From: Sphingomonadales bacterium
GTDB lineage: Bacteria; Bacteroidota; Bacteroidia; UBA7662
Direction: 5' to 3'
Length of the DNA stretch: 7,328 bases
NCBI GenBank assembly: GCA_016872125.1
Contig: VHBD01000068.1
Span: 1 to 7,328, forward strand
The translations under genes were made by a program, and so were the position numbers. The notes under the pieces are model-generated. The model worked only from the letters and a program-made list of their open reading frames with translations. It was not told where the DNA came from and did no database searches. Below are positions 1 to 7,127 of this stretch, piece after piece (position 1 is the stretch's first letter; every line of letters starts with the position of its first letter).

Positions 1-618
1 GTTCAAGACGGAGATTCCATCGTAGCCATCAACGGTCAGGGAATTATGTATTTTGATGAAGTTCAGAAAATTCTCAAAGCCAACAAGTCCAGAATTTGTA
101 CCCTTAGCCTTCGAAGATCAGGTGCTGACCCTGTCGATGTTCTGGTCAAGGTCAGTGACCAAGGCACCATCGGTTTCTACCCAGCCATGGAGCAAATCCC
201 CACCCAAACTGTTCGTTACTCCGTACTGGCCGCATTGCCAGCAGGGGCACGCTTGGGATGGAAGACTATATCGGATAACCTCAAAGGCTTTGGGATGATC
301 TTCCGGGGGGAAGTCCCCGTCGAAAAATCATTGGGTGGCCCAATCGCCATTGCCAAAAAAATGTACGGGGGCATCTGGGATTGGCAGCGTTTTTGGACCA
401 CTACCGCCTTGCTATCCATGGTATTGGCAATCATGAACTTGCTACCGATCCCCGCCCTGGATGGAGGTCATGTGGTCTTTTTGTTGGTGGAAATGATCAC
501 AGGTCGTCCACTAAGCGAAAGATTCCTGATGGCTGCCCAATATGTTGGGATGGTCCTGCTTATCCTCCTTATGGTCTTTGCATTCGGCAATGACCTACTG
601 CAACATGTCTTTCGTTGA
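1..618 (+). CDS. rseP: RseP-type site-2 zinc metalloprotease, C-terminal part (5' end outside window)
   Basis: This is the last 205 codons of an intramembrane site-2 protease (M50B). The family cleaves anti-sigma factors and similar membrane substrates within the inner membrane. The reading frame is open from base 1, so the start and the HEXXH active-site helix lie off the left edge. Visible residues begin inside a PDZ domain (VQDGDSIVAING, residues 2-13), which continues to about residue 60. The family motif LGGPIAIAK follows at about residue 112. The second metal-ligand motif, NLLPIPALDGGH, has its Asp at window residue 154 (base 460) within a hydrophobic helix, and a last membrane helix (about residues 178-201, rich in L, V, M and I) ends near the C-terminus. 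The order PDZ, LDG helix, final helix matches RseP. The membrane topology and substrate are inferred from the family. The stop TGA at 616-618 lies 24 bases from the convergent tRNA gene. Confidence 0.93.
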   Translation, partial: VQDGDSIVAINGQGIMYFDEVQKILKANKSRICTLSLRRSGADPVDVLVKVSDQGTIGFYPAMEQIPTQTVRYSVLAALPAGARLGWKTISDNLKGFGMIFRGEVPVEKSLGGPIAIAKKMYGGIWDWQRFWTTTALLSMVLAIMNLLPIPALDGGHVVFLLVEMITGRPLSERFLMAAQYVGMVLLILLMVFAFGNDLLQHVFR

Positions 619-642
619 GGTTCGAACCGTGACCTATTTACG

Positions 643-726
643 TGCCCAGGACCGGAGTCGAACCGGTACGAGTTTTAGCTCACTGGTGTTTGAGACCAGC
701 GCGTCTACCAATTCCGCCACCTGGGC
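643..726 (-). tRNA. tRNA-Leu (anticodon CAA)
   Basis: The minus strand folds into a complete class II tRNA of 84 nt. The 7-bp acceptor stem GCCCAGG/CCTGGGC pairs 720-726 with 644-650, and base 643 is the discriminator A. The D arm is of the Leu type (GGCGGAATTGGTAGACGC). The anticodon stem CTGGT/ACCAG encloses the loop CTCAAAC, which places anticodon CAA at 690-692 (reads UUG). A long variable arm (TGAG, AAAA-containing loop, CTCG) and a T arm ACCGG-TTCGACT-CCGGT follow. The long variable arm and the Leu-type D arm support leucine identity independently of the anticodon. The 3' CCA is not encoded, so it must be added after transcription. The gene is convergent with rseP and divergent from the downstream protease gene. 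Confidence 0.97.
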
Positions 727-736
727 AGGCAGGTCG

Positions 737-744
737 CAAATATA
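737..744 (-). promoter_or_regulatory. Candidate -7 box for tRNA-Leu
   Basis: On the minus strand this reads TATATTTG, an exact match to the Bacteroidota sigma-ABfr -7 consensus TAnnTTTG. Ten bases separate it from the mature 5' end of the tRNA, which would give a very short 5' leader. I do not see a convincing -33 TTTG/TTG box at the usual spacing, so the call rests on the -7 element and its position. Confidence 0.45.
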
Positions 745-762
745 TCCCCAATTCTCCTAAAT

Positions 763-3621
763 ATGATTTCACAATTGAAAATCACCCAAAGGGCTCTACT
801 TACCCCAAGAGGCTTCCTAATGATCGCCATTTTAGGGATCTGCTCCACTCAAGCTCAAACGATTGACAAGGGAGAAGGGGAATACCTGGTCACCTTTGCT
901 GATCAATTCGACGCTGCCGGGGCAAGCATTCTTTTTGATTCCCTTGCGTTGCCCTTGCACCAAAGGCAATCGACCGTGATCCAAGAGAGCATGAGCAAAT
1001 CATCAAAGGCTTGCAACTTACTTCGGGTTTGGTTGGATCAATATAACCGAGAAAACCAGACCGAATGGTCCATGCTGGACTCCTTTTGGATTGTTAATGC
1101 GGTGATCCTTCGCATGGACCGGGTGGCCGCTACACATCTAAGCCAAAGCCTGGAAATTCGCTCCATAGATCCGGTGGATGCCCTACCCATTGGTTATACC
1201 GAATCCATCGCCAACACAATATCTGAATCTGAAGCCCAATGTTATGAATCAAATTCAGGATCAAGTAATATGGAACACCCTGAGGTGGTCAACGGTAGAG
1301 AGCCAGGCCTTGGTGCTATACAAGCACCGCTTTTGTGGGCTAGGGGTTATACCGGCAAAAACCGTCGAGCCATGCTCATGGATACCGGCGTTTGGCCGCA
1401 ACATCCTGCCATAAAAGGGAAATTTATAGGGGAACGTTTGGGCTTGGATCAATCCTGGTATGCCTACGATGAACCGGTTCCGGCCGACAAAATCGGAAAC
1501 CACGGAACCCATGTGATTGGTACCGTTTTGGGCTTGGATTCTTCCAACAACGACACCATTGGCGTGGCCTATGGAGCTTATTTCATAGCAACGGATCCGA
1601 TTGTAACCAATTTGGCCTTGGTTCGTTCATGGACACAACTTATGCGGGCATTCCAATGGGCCCTCAACCCGGATGGCGACACCTCGACCCATACCGATGT
1701 TCCTGATGTGATCAACAATTCGTGGGGCAGAGCCAATGCAGGACTGGATAGCGTTTGCCAAGCTGTTGTGGTTGCTCAAGCATTGTTAAGCATAGAAGCT
1801 GCCGGTATCGCCAATGTTTTTTCGGCAGGCAACAACGGTCCAGGTCCCTACACCATTGGTGTCCCGGCACAGGTCATATACGACTCCCTTAATGTATTCT
1901 GTGTTGGAGCACTGGATGCATCGAATGTATTGGCAGGATTTTCCAGCAACGGTCCCAGTCGTTGCGGTTCCGATTCCATGGTCCAAATCAAACCCGAAGT
2001 CTCCGCACCCGGGGTGAATGTCCGTTCTGCCGATGGACCGAGCGGTTACGGCCAAAAATCCGGAACCAGCATGGCCTCACCTCATGTTACGGGTGCAGTT
2101 TTGTTGCTCAAGGAGGCCTTTCCGCAATTATCCGGTCGTCAAATCCTCAATGCCCTGTATCAAACCGCATTGGACCTGGGGCCTGCCGGCGAAGACAATT
2201 TCTTCGGACGGGGCATTATTCGTACCGATGCGGCCTACCAATTTTTGGCCGCGACGCATACCCCTACACCTCCTTTTCAACACGGACCCGACCTCGCCAT
2301 CCTTGGATTGGATTCCCCCTCCAGTTCAGTGTTAGGATTACGGTGTGCCCCAAACAGCGCTTTGTCCTCCAATTTGAAATTCAAAATTACCAACCTTGGG
2401 GATACGGTGGCAAATGGTTTTATGATGGATGTGTACGATAACCAGGTTTGGCATCATTCCGTACCTTTTGGAAGCAGAATCCTGGCCCCGGGTCAAATAA
2501 GCGAGGTAACCCTTGGAAGCCTCAATCGTAACTTTTCGAATGCTCAGGAGCGCTGGATGTTCCGCATCAGCCCAATGAGACCGCTGGGTACCGGCATGTC
2601 CTTGCAAGGCCTGGAAGGAGATACCCTGAACAATTATTTTTTCTTGCAATTTCGGAATATCCAACCTGCCAATGATCTGATTACGGAACATTTCAATGAC
2701 TCGCTTCGACTACCCTTTGTAACAGAGAATCATCGTGTTTCCGATTGGACGATCGAAAACCCGGACAACGATGATTATACCGGTTCAACGTTACCCGCAA
2801 CATGGTCAACTTACGCATTACCCTCTACCCCATCCCCTTTTCACCCGATGAGCAACGGGGCTAACGGAAGGGGAAGCGGCTGGGCTGCCGGGATCAAAAT
2901 GCGGGATTATTCGGCGAGATTGCGCCAAAAGGATCATCTCGTTTCTCCACCCTTCTTTCTTCAAGGAGCACCTGCGGGACAACGCTATAAGCTGTATTTC
3001 GATGTCGCCTACTCCAACCGCAACAATGCTTTTAGAGATAGTCTGATCGTGTCGTTTTCTTCGGACTGCGGCTATACCTTCCAAGAAATTTACCGAAATG
3101 GAGGTGATTCTCTTCGATCCCATGCGGGAATAAACCCTGCGGACTCCTCAGCTTTTAGGCGAATCGAGGTGGATCATCCTTTGTTGCAACGAACAACACC
3201 AGGCTCTTATCGAGTTCGGTTTACAAGTCAAAATGATTTTGGGGGTAACCTCTACTTGACCAATATTGGCCTTTTTCGTTTTTTTGCGTTACCTGTAACG
3301 GATGTGCCACACGCTGAAAAATCCTGGTCCGTTTACCCTAATCCTTCCAGCAATACCCACCTAAACCTTCAGATTCCTGAACACCGCGAGATAGTCCGCC
3401 TCCAGGTCGCCAACCAACTTGGACAAATAGTTTGGAATTCGGAGTGGATTGATAAGCCCAACCCAGAAAGCACCCTTGCCGCAGGACTTACCCACCGCAT
3501 GGAAATCCCAGATTTAAAGCCCGGTCTTTATTTGCTAAACCTTGAAAGTCAGGCCAATCCAATTTTGCTCAAACCTGCAATTCGGTACCAAACCCTGCGT
3601 TGGATCAAAACCCCGCAATAA
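763..3621 (+). CDS. T9SS-exported S8 (subtilisin-family) serine protease
   Basis: This 952-residue protein is a predicted extracellular or cell-surface endopeptidase. A Sec signal peptide has a basic n-region (K6, R10, R16), a hydrophobic core FLMIAILGICS and a likely cut after STQA at about residue 31. Residues about 38-155 resemble an I9-like inhibitory propeptide. The S8 catalytic domain spans about 185-490 with a complete triad: D207 (MLMDTGVW), H247 (GNHGTHV) and S436 (GTSMASPHV), plus the oxyanion Asn N357 (SAGNNGPG). The pattern is closest to bacillopeptidase F-like S8 enzymes. A CARDB/Ig-like module follows at about 508-638 (DLAILGLD, FKITNLGDTVANGF), then a beta-rich jelly-roll-like module at about 640-845 resembling 'choice-of-anchor J' domains. 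A type A T9SS sorting domain closes the protein at about 855-952 (SVYPNPS, then LKPGLYLLNL at 918-927, basic tail LRWIK). The upstream start M1 is preferred over M20 because M20 would lose the charged n-region. No Shine-Dalgarno is visible. The substrate is unknown. Confidence 0.93.
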   Translation: MISQLKITQRALLTPRGFLMIAILGICSTQAQTIDKGEGEYLVTFADQFDAAGASILFDSLALPLHQRQSTVIQESMSKSSKACNLLRVWLDQYNRENQTEWSMLDSFWIVNAVILRMDRVAATHLSQSLEIRSIDPVDALPIGYTESIANTISESEAQCYESNSGSSNMEHPEVVNGREPGLGAIQAPLLWARGYTGKNRRAMLMDTGVWPQHPAIKGKFIGERLGLDQSWYAYDEPVPADKIGNHGTHVIGTVLGLDSSNNDTIGVAYGAYFIATDPIVTNLALVRSWTQLMRAFQWALNPDGDTSTHTDVPDVINNSWGRANAGLDSVCQAVVVAQALLSIEAAGIANVFSAGNNGPGPYTIGVPAQVIYDSLNVFCVGALDASNVLAGFSSNGPSRCGSDSMVQIKPEVSAPGVNVRSADGPSGYGQKSGTSMASPHVTGAVLLLKEAFPQLSGRQILNALYQTALDLGPAGEDNFFGRGIIRTDAAYQFLAATHTPTPPFQHGPDLAILGLDSPSSSVLGLRCAPNSALSSNLKFKITNLGDTVANGFMMDVYDNQVWHHSVPFGSRILAPGQISEVTLGSLNRNFSNAQERWMFRISPMRPLGTGMSLQGLEGDTLNNYFFLQFRNIQPANDLITEHFNDSLRLPFVTENHRVSDWTIENPDNDDYTGSTLPATWSTYALPSTPSPFHPMSNGANGRGSGWAAGIKMRDYSARLRQKDHLVSPPFFLQGAPAGQRYKLYFDVAYSNRNNAFRDSLIVSFSSDCGYTFQEIYRNGGDSLRSHAGINPADSSAFRRIEVDHPLLQRTTPGSYRVRFTSQNDFGGNLYLTNIGLFRFFALPVTDVPHAEKSWSVYPNPSSNTHLNLQIPEHREIVRLQVANQLGQIVWNSEWIDKPNPESTLAAGLTHRMEIPDLKPGLYLLNLESQANPILLKPAIRYQTLRWIKTPQ

Positions 3622-3633
3622 AGACCTATAACA

Positions 3634-4473
3634 ATGTTCAAAAGATATCGCCTTGGATTCTTATTCACCATAATTTGGTGGCTGTTGACGCCATTTGTTT
3701 TCGGCCAAGTCGCCCCAGAGACCCCGCTCGAAATCTTTGACGGTATGAAGCTAAAGGCCAAAGTTTTCTCGGAGGATACTTCGGTGGCCAAAAGACGGGC
3801 CGCCAACCATCGCTTTGTGCAGGAAATGGTTCGATTGGTCAAAACGGGGAAATCGTGGGGAATGGCCTGGTCGGACTTACCCTCTGTTTCAACCTTGGTG
3901 ACCCCTGACCAGCAATGGCGGATTGTGACCTGGTCAGTCCTTCTTGAACAGAATTCCAGGAGGCATTACGGTTGCGTCCTTGGACAGAAAGGGAAATTCT
4001 ACCCTTTGATCGACCAAATGGCCAACCGCTTCGAAAACGAAGATGTTTTCGATAATCGCCAATGGCCTGGTGCGGTTTATTTCCAAATCCTACCCGTTAT
4101 TGCCTCCTACAATGGTCAAGCATGCTATGCTGTGCTGGGGTACGATGCTCGAGAACCCTTTGCTCAACGCAAAGTCTTGGATTGGCTCTGTCCTGACCCC
4201 TCAAAGGAGATGGTTCATATTGGTGCTCCTCTGATTAATCATGAAGGTCGCAGCCTTAGCCGATGGCAGCTTTTATACCCTCGGGATGTTCAAGTTCAAA
4301 TGCTGTGGGACAAAGACCGTTCCTTGGTCTATTTTGACCATTTGATTAGCAGAGGATCAGATCCTTCCAGTGAGAGTTTTGATTTCATTCCCGATGGCAG
4401 TTTTGACGCGTTGGTTTGGCGCAATGGGCGATTAACCTTTGAGGAAATGCCCAACTATCAACCGCTTAAATAG
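3634..4473 (+). CDS. Conserved secreted protein of unknown function
   Basis: The gene encodes 279 residues with a clear signal peptide: basic start MFKRYR, hydrophobic core LGFLFTIIWWLLTPFVF, probable cut before Gln25 (VFG-Q). No lipobox Cys is present, so the product is probably soluble in the periplasm or secreted. The mature part is mixed alpha/beta, with an early charged helix (about 35-75) and then aromatic-rich strands: WRIVTWSVLLEQ, WPGAVYFQI, CYAVLGYDAR, LVYFDHLISR and FIPDGSFDALVW. From memory, this string of motifs (a 'WRI-TW' strand, 'W-GA-YF', 'Y-VLGYD', 'FDHL', 'PDGSFD') recurs in uncharacterised proteins of many Bacteroidota. I know of no assigned function and recognise no catalytic motif. 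Three cysteines (C114, C164, C186) are present. It begins 12 bases after the protease stop, ends 17 bases before the saccharopine enzyme, and has no sorting domain of its own. Confidence 0.88.
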   Translation: MFKRYRLGFLFTIIWWLLTPFVFGQVAPETPLEIFDGMKLKAKVFSEDTSVAKRRAANHRFVQEMVRLVKTGKSWGMAWSDLPSVSTLVTPDQQWRIVTWSVLLEQNSRRHYGCVLGQKGKFYPLIDQMANRFENEDVFDNRQWPGAVYFQILPVIASYNGQACYAVLGYDAREPFAQRKVLDWLCPDPSKEMVHIGAPLINHEGRSLSRWQLLYPRDVQVQMLWDKDRSLVYFDHLISRGSDPSSESFDFIPDGSFDALVWRNGRLTFEEMPNYQPLK

Positions 4474-4490
4474 CTTTCATTCAAGGAATT

Positions 4491-5861
4491 ATGGCAGAGC
4501 GCACCGTTTTGGTCTTAGGGGCCGGAAGATCTTCTGGCTACTTAATTGAGTATTTGGCCCAGCAGGCTGTTGCTTTAAAAATCAAAATTGTGGTGGCCGA
4601 CCAAAACCTGGATTGGGCCCTGGCCAAAGTTCAATCACTACCTTCTTGCTTTGCCATCATGGTGCAACCTGGTAAGGATATTGAAGGCTTAGAAAAATTA
4701 GTTGCAAATGCAACATTAGTGATTTCATTGCTCCCGGTTCACCTGCATATGACCGTGGCCAAGGCGTGCTTAAAATACCACAAACCAATGTTCACCGCCT
4801 CCTATCAGACAGCTGAAATGGAGTCACTTCAAGAAGAAATTAAAAGCAAAGGGCTGTTATTCTTGAACGAATGCGGTTGCGATCCAGGTTTGGACCATAT
4901 GACCGCTGTCCAAATCTTGGACAAGCTCCAACACCAAGGCCACCAGATTTTATCCTATGAAGGGTATACGGGCGGCCTTGTAGCCCCTGTTTCGGATAAT
5001 AACCCGTGGCATTACAAATTTTCATGGAACCCGCGCAATGTCATCCTCGCAGGACAGGGCGGCCCTGCTCAATTCCTCAAAAATAATCAAAACAGCCACT
5101 TGAACTACCCGGATGTGTTTCGCGATGTTGTTGAAGTGGACCTTGCTGATTTCCCGGATTTGGTGGGGTATTTCAACCGAAATTCCTTGCCTTATGCGGA
5201 ATTGTACGGCATTCCCAAAGCCCATACCGTAATACGAGGTACTTTGAGGCATCGAGATTTCTGCACGGCATGGTATCCTTTGGCCTGCTGGGGATTGAAT
5301 GCATCGAGCGCCTTGGAACCGGCGCTTGTAGCCAATTTACCAACTGCGGAGAGCCTTTTCCCCAGGCTATCCATCGAATTCGGCTATTCGGATGCCGAAT
5401 GCGAGGTTGTCCTAGAATTATGGGACTTTTTGGGCATCTGGGACTTGGGAGAAGCCCTGCGCAATCCAAGGTCAATGGATGCAGTGGGCTTGGATGCCAA
5501 TGCAAATACCCGGTGGCCATCGCCGGCAGATTGGTTAGAAACAAGAATGATCCAGCGGATGTCCTTGTCCCCCTCGGATCGCGACATGGTCTTAATGACC
5601 CACCTTATTTGCACCAAAAACCCTGACGGTCATTCAGAAATCCACCGTTGTACCCTTTGTTTAGAGGGCGATGGGGGCGATAAATCCGCAATGGCCAAAA
5701 CAGTGGGACTGCCTCTTGCCATGGCCGTAGAGCTGTATCTCCAAGGTAAAATCCAGGATACAGGCCTAATCCGACCTTTGGGCAGCCAATGGTACTCCTC
5801 AATTTTGCCAGCTTTGGAAAATCAAGGGATTCGAATGCAGCATACCGTCACCATGGCCTAA
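4491..5861 (+). CDS. Saccharopine dehydrogenase/reductase-family protein
   Basis: This is a 456-residue cytoplasmic NAD(P)-dependent oxidoreductase of the saccharopine dehydrogenase family, closest in motif pattern to L-glutamate-forming saccharopine reductases, which interconvert saccharopine and aminoadipate semialdehyde plus glutamate. The N-terminal Rossmann fold starts with VLVLGAGRSSG (G10, G12, G16), followed by a strand ending in VVADQ. The family signature NECGCDPGLDHM lies at 126-137, and the substrate-domain motif GYTGGLVAPVSDNNP leads into YKFSWNPR at 158-182. The C-terminal domain runs to about 440. Length is normal and no key motif is broken. No partner lysine-ketoglutarate reductase gene is in view, so the true substrate (lysine degradation, or a related amine) is inferred only. 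The start ATG has AAGGA three bases upstream, too close to be a normal Shine-Dalgarno. It probably shares a transcript with the two genes before it. Confidence 0.9.
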   Translation: MAERTVLVLGAGRSSGYLIEYLAQQAVALKIKIVVADQNLDWALAKVQSLPSCFAIMVQPGKDIEGLEKLVANATLVISLLPVHLHMTVAKACLKYHKPMFTASYQTAEMESLQEEIKSKGLLFLNECGCDPGLDHMTAVQILDKLQHQGHQILSYEGYTGGLVAPVSDNNPWHYKFSWNPRNVILAGQGGPAQFLKNNQNSHLNYPDVFRDVVEVDLADFPDLVGYFNRNSLPYAELYGIPKAHTVIRGTLRHRDFCTAWYPLACWGLNASSALEPALVANLPTAESLFPRLSIEFGYSDAECEVVLELWDFLGIWDLGEALRNPRSMDAVGLDANANTRWPSPADWLETRMIQRMSLSPSDRDMVLMTHLICTKNPDGHSEIHRCTLCLEGDGGDKSAMAKTVGLPLAMAVELYLQGKIQDTGLIRPLGSQWYSSILPALENQGIRMQHTVTMA

Positions 5862-5908
5862 ATTACAGGGGCTTGGTAGTAGGAGGCCCCAATAGCCTTG
5901 GAAAACCC

Positions 5909-5916
5909 TATTTTTG
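5909..5916 (+). promoter_or_regulatory. Candidate -7 box for corA
   Basis: TATTTTTG matches the Bacteroidota -7 consensus TAnnTTTG in the 108-base gap upstream of corA, and would give an untranslated leader of roughly 45-50 nt. No good -33 box at standard spacing is seen. The match also falls in the loop of an imperfect inverted repeat (GCCTTGG at 5895-5901 against CCAGGC at 5917-5922). It could be chance in an AT-rich stretch. Confidence 0.3.
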
Positions 5917-5969
5917 CCAGGCCTTTGGTATATCACCATCTTCGCCTATCGAAATAGTCCCCCTTCCCC

Positions 5970-6899
5970 ATGATTCAGTTGTTGCAGACCTTGAACGGAC
6001 GGTTAACCGAAATCCGTGAAGTGGAAAACGGTTGCTGGATCAATATTGTGGACCCGGATGACAAGGATACGGCTTGGCTGGAGGAGCACTGCCCTCCAGT
6101 TGTCGAATACTTAACCGATTCCCTGGACTTGGACGAACTCTCCAGGGTCGAAAAAGAAAGTGATTATCTGCTCGTCGTCTTGAGGATACCCCACTTTAGG
6201 GGCATGGAATACGACATTCCCTTTATTACCCTGCCCCTGCTAATTATGCAGACCGGGTCTATGACCATTACCCTCTGCAAGGAAGAAAACGCTATCGTGC
6301 AGGAATTTGTCAGGGAAAGAGTTCGGGGCTTTACCACCAACAAAAAGGACACCTTTCTTCTCCAAATTCTCCACAAAACAGCCTCCAAATTCCTTATTCA
6401 CCTTCGAAATATCAACAAAATCGTTGAAAAACTGGAAGACGAGCTGGAAAATTCCCTCAAAAACAAAGAAATCGTCGGGCTGCTTCAATACGAAAAGGCC
6501 CTGATTTACTACACTACCGCCTTGCAGACCAACGGAACCATGCTGGAAAGGCTGAGGCGCTTGCGGCATTTCACCTACGAAGAGGATGATGACATGCTCG
6601 AAGATGTTCAAATTGAAAACCAGCAAGCCCTTCAAATGACCACAATATCCATACGAATCATGGGCCAAATGATGGAGGCTTTCAGCTCCGTGATCAACAA
6701 CAATATGAACAATGTCATGAAAACCTTGACCTTCGTGACCATTTGTTTGGCCATCCCTACCCTCTTTGCGAGCTTGTACGGCATGAACATCCCGTTGCCA
6801 TATGCCCAAACCGAAACGGCCTTTTGGGGCCTTTTGGGGCTTAGCGGGGCCATGATTTCAATTGTTTTTCTGCTTTTTCGCAGAATGCGCTGGTTTTGA
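5970..6899 (+). CDS. corA: CorA-family divalent metal ion transporter
   Basis: This 309-residue inner-membrane protein is predicted to be a homopentameric channel for Mg2+ (possibly Co2+ or Ni2+). The long N-terminal cytoplasmic part (about 1-245) has the CorA pattern: a beta-rich start with WINIVDPDDKD, then DSLDLDELSRVEKESDYLL, and then a highly charged long-helix region rich in K and E (about 140-240). Two membrane helices sit at the C-terminus: TM1 about 252-270 (LTFVTICLAIPTLFASLY) and TM2 about 284-303. The hallmark YGMN selectivity motif is intact at 270-273, directly after TM1, and the protein ends in the usual basic tail RRMRWF. Length is normal for the shorter CorA branch. The actual ion preference cannot be read from sequence. 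The start is the first ATG in frame, without a Shine-Dalgarno. It follows the saccharopine enzyme by 108 bases and may have its own promoter. Confidence 0.95.
   Translation: MIQLLQTLNGRLTEIREVENGCWINIVDPDDKDTAWLEEHCPPVVEYLTDSLDLDELSRVEKESDYLLVVLRIPHFRGMEYDIPFITLPLLIMQTGSMTITLCKEENAIVQEFVRERVRGFTTNKKDTFLLQILHKTASKFLIHLRNINKIVEKLEDELENSLKNKEIVGLLQYEKALIYYTTALQTNGTMLERLRRLRHFTYEEDDDMLEDVQIENQQALQMTTISIRIMGQMMEAFSSVINNNMNNVMKTLTFVTICLAIPTLFASLYGMNIPLPYAQTETAFWGLLGLSGAMISIVFLLFRRMRWF
6818..6840 (+). repeat. 10-bp tandem repeat inside corA
   Basis: The unit CTTTTGGGGC occurs twice exactly (6821-6830 and 6831-6840), with three more period-10 bases before it. It encodes FWGLLGL at the start of the second membrane helix of CorA. 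Because 10 is not a multiple of 3, gain or loss of a unit would shift the frame and remove most of TM2. Confidence 0.8.
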
Positions 6900-7027
6900 A
6901 GCATTGATCATTCTTTTGATCCTCATGGTGTAGCAATCGCCCCCATTGGAGCATCCGTTTTGGAATTAGAAGGGGGATTTATTCATAGTTTATTCTGATT
7001 ACACTATCTTTAGATGTTAAAATGTCA

Positions 7028-7063
7028 TTTTTGCTAATCAAAAGCAAAAACGCATTTTTTTTT
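7028..7063 (+). terminator. Terminator-like hairpin with T tract
   Basis: A perfect 7-bp inverted repeat, TTTTTGC (7028-7034) and GCAAAAA (7044-7050) around a 9-base loop, is followed after CGCA by nine T residues (7055-7063). The layout resembles an intrinsic terminator, but the stem has only two G-C pairs and would be weak. It lies 129 bases after corA. It may instead be part of the leader of the last gene. Confidence 0.3.
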
Positions 7064-7112
7064 GACTCAATAACCAGTAATCAATCGCCGTTTAGCTAAA
7101 AAAATGCTTTTT
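7046..7112 (+). repeat. Imperfect 15-bp inverted repeat upstream of the last gene
   Basis: The left arm at 7046-7061 (AAAAACGCATTTTTTT) pairs with the right arm at 7098-7112 (AAAAAAATGCTTTTT) at all 15 positions apart from one bulged C at 7051. The loop is 36 bases. Outside it, AATCA (7036-7040) and TGATT (7114-7118) extend the pairing across an internal loop. The left arm overlaps the 3' arm of the hairpin at 7028-7050, so the two cannot form together. Confidence 0.6.
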
Positions 7113-7114
7113 CT

Positions 7115-7127
7115 GATTTACTAAATC
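7115..7127. promoter_or_regulatory. Palindrome GATTTA-C-TAAATC, possible operator
   Basis: A perfect 6-bp palindrome with a single central base ends 18 bases before the ATG at 7146. This size, symmetry and position fit a binding site for a dimeric regulator or a small hairpin over the ribosome-binding region. No regulator gene is in view and the sequence is AT-rich, so chance is possible. Confidence 0.3.

Noticed and set aside
619..628. Palindrome GGTTCGAACC right after the rseP stop, resembling a tRNA T-loop and a possible leftover tRNA fragment or attachment site.
   Set aside because: The flanking bases cannot form the 5-bp T-stem on either strand and no other tRNA parts are nearby. No integrase or duplicated tRNA end is in the window.
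820..858. Possible lipoprotein signal (LGIC) in the protease N-terminus.
   Set aside because: The residue before Cys is Ile, which does not fit the lipobox. A signal-peptidase I site after STQA and the T9SS sorting domain explain export better.
542..866. Two short plus-strand frames (542-760 and 642-866) crossing the tRNA-Leu gene.
   Set aside because: They read through the antisense of a structurally complete tRNA and into the protease start. Their products show no signal or domain.
1962..2441. Open frame of 159 codons on the plus strand within the protease gene in another frame.
   Set aside because: It overlaps the catalytic Ser region of a well-supported protease, and its product is Arg/Cys/Pro-rich with no domain pattern. 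It is an out-of-frame shadow.
6240..6809. Long open frame on the minus strand opposite corA (189 codons).
   Set aside because: It lies wholly inside a clear CorA gene, its product has an unnatural His/Gly/Val-rich composition, and it has no recognisable domain. It is a shadow of the codon pattern of corA.
6903..6922. Repeated GATC sites (TTGATCATTCTTTTGATC) after corA as a possible regulatory or terminator element.
   Set aside because: Only a 5-bp pairing is possible, with no T tract. It is within what AT-rich sequence gives by chance.
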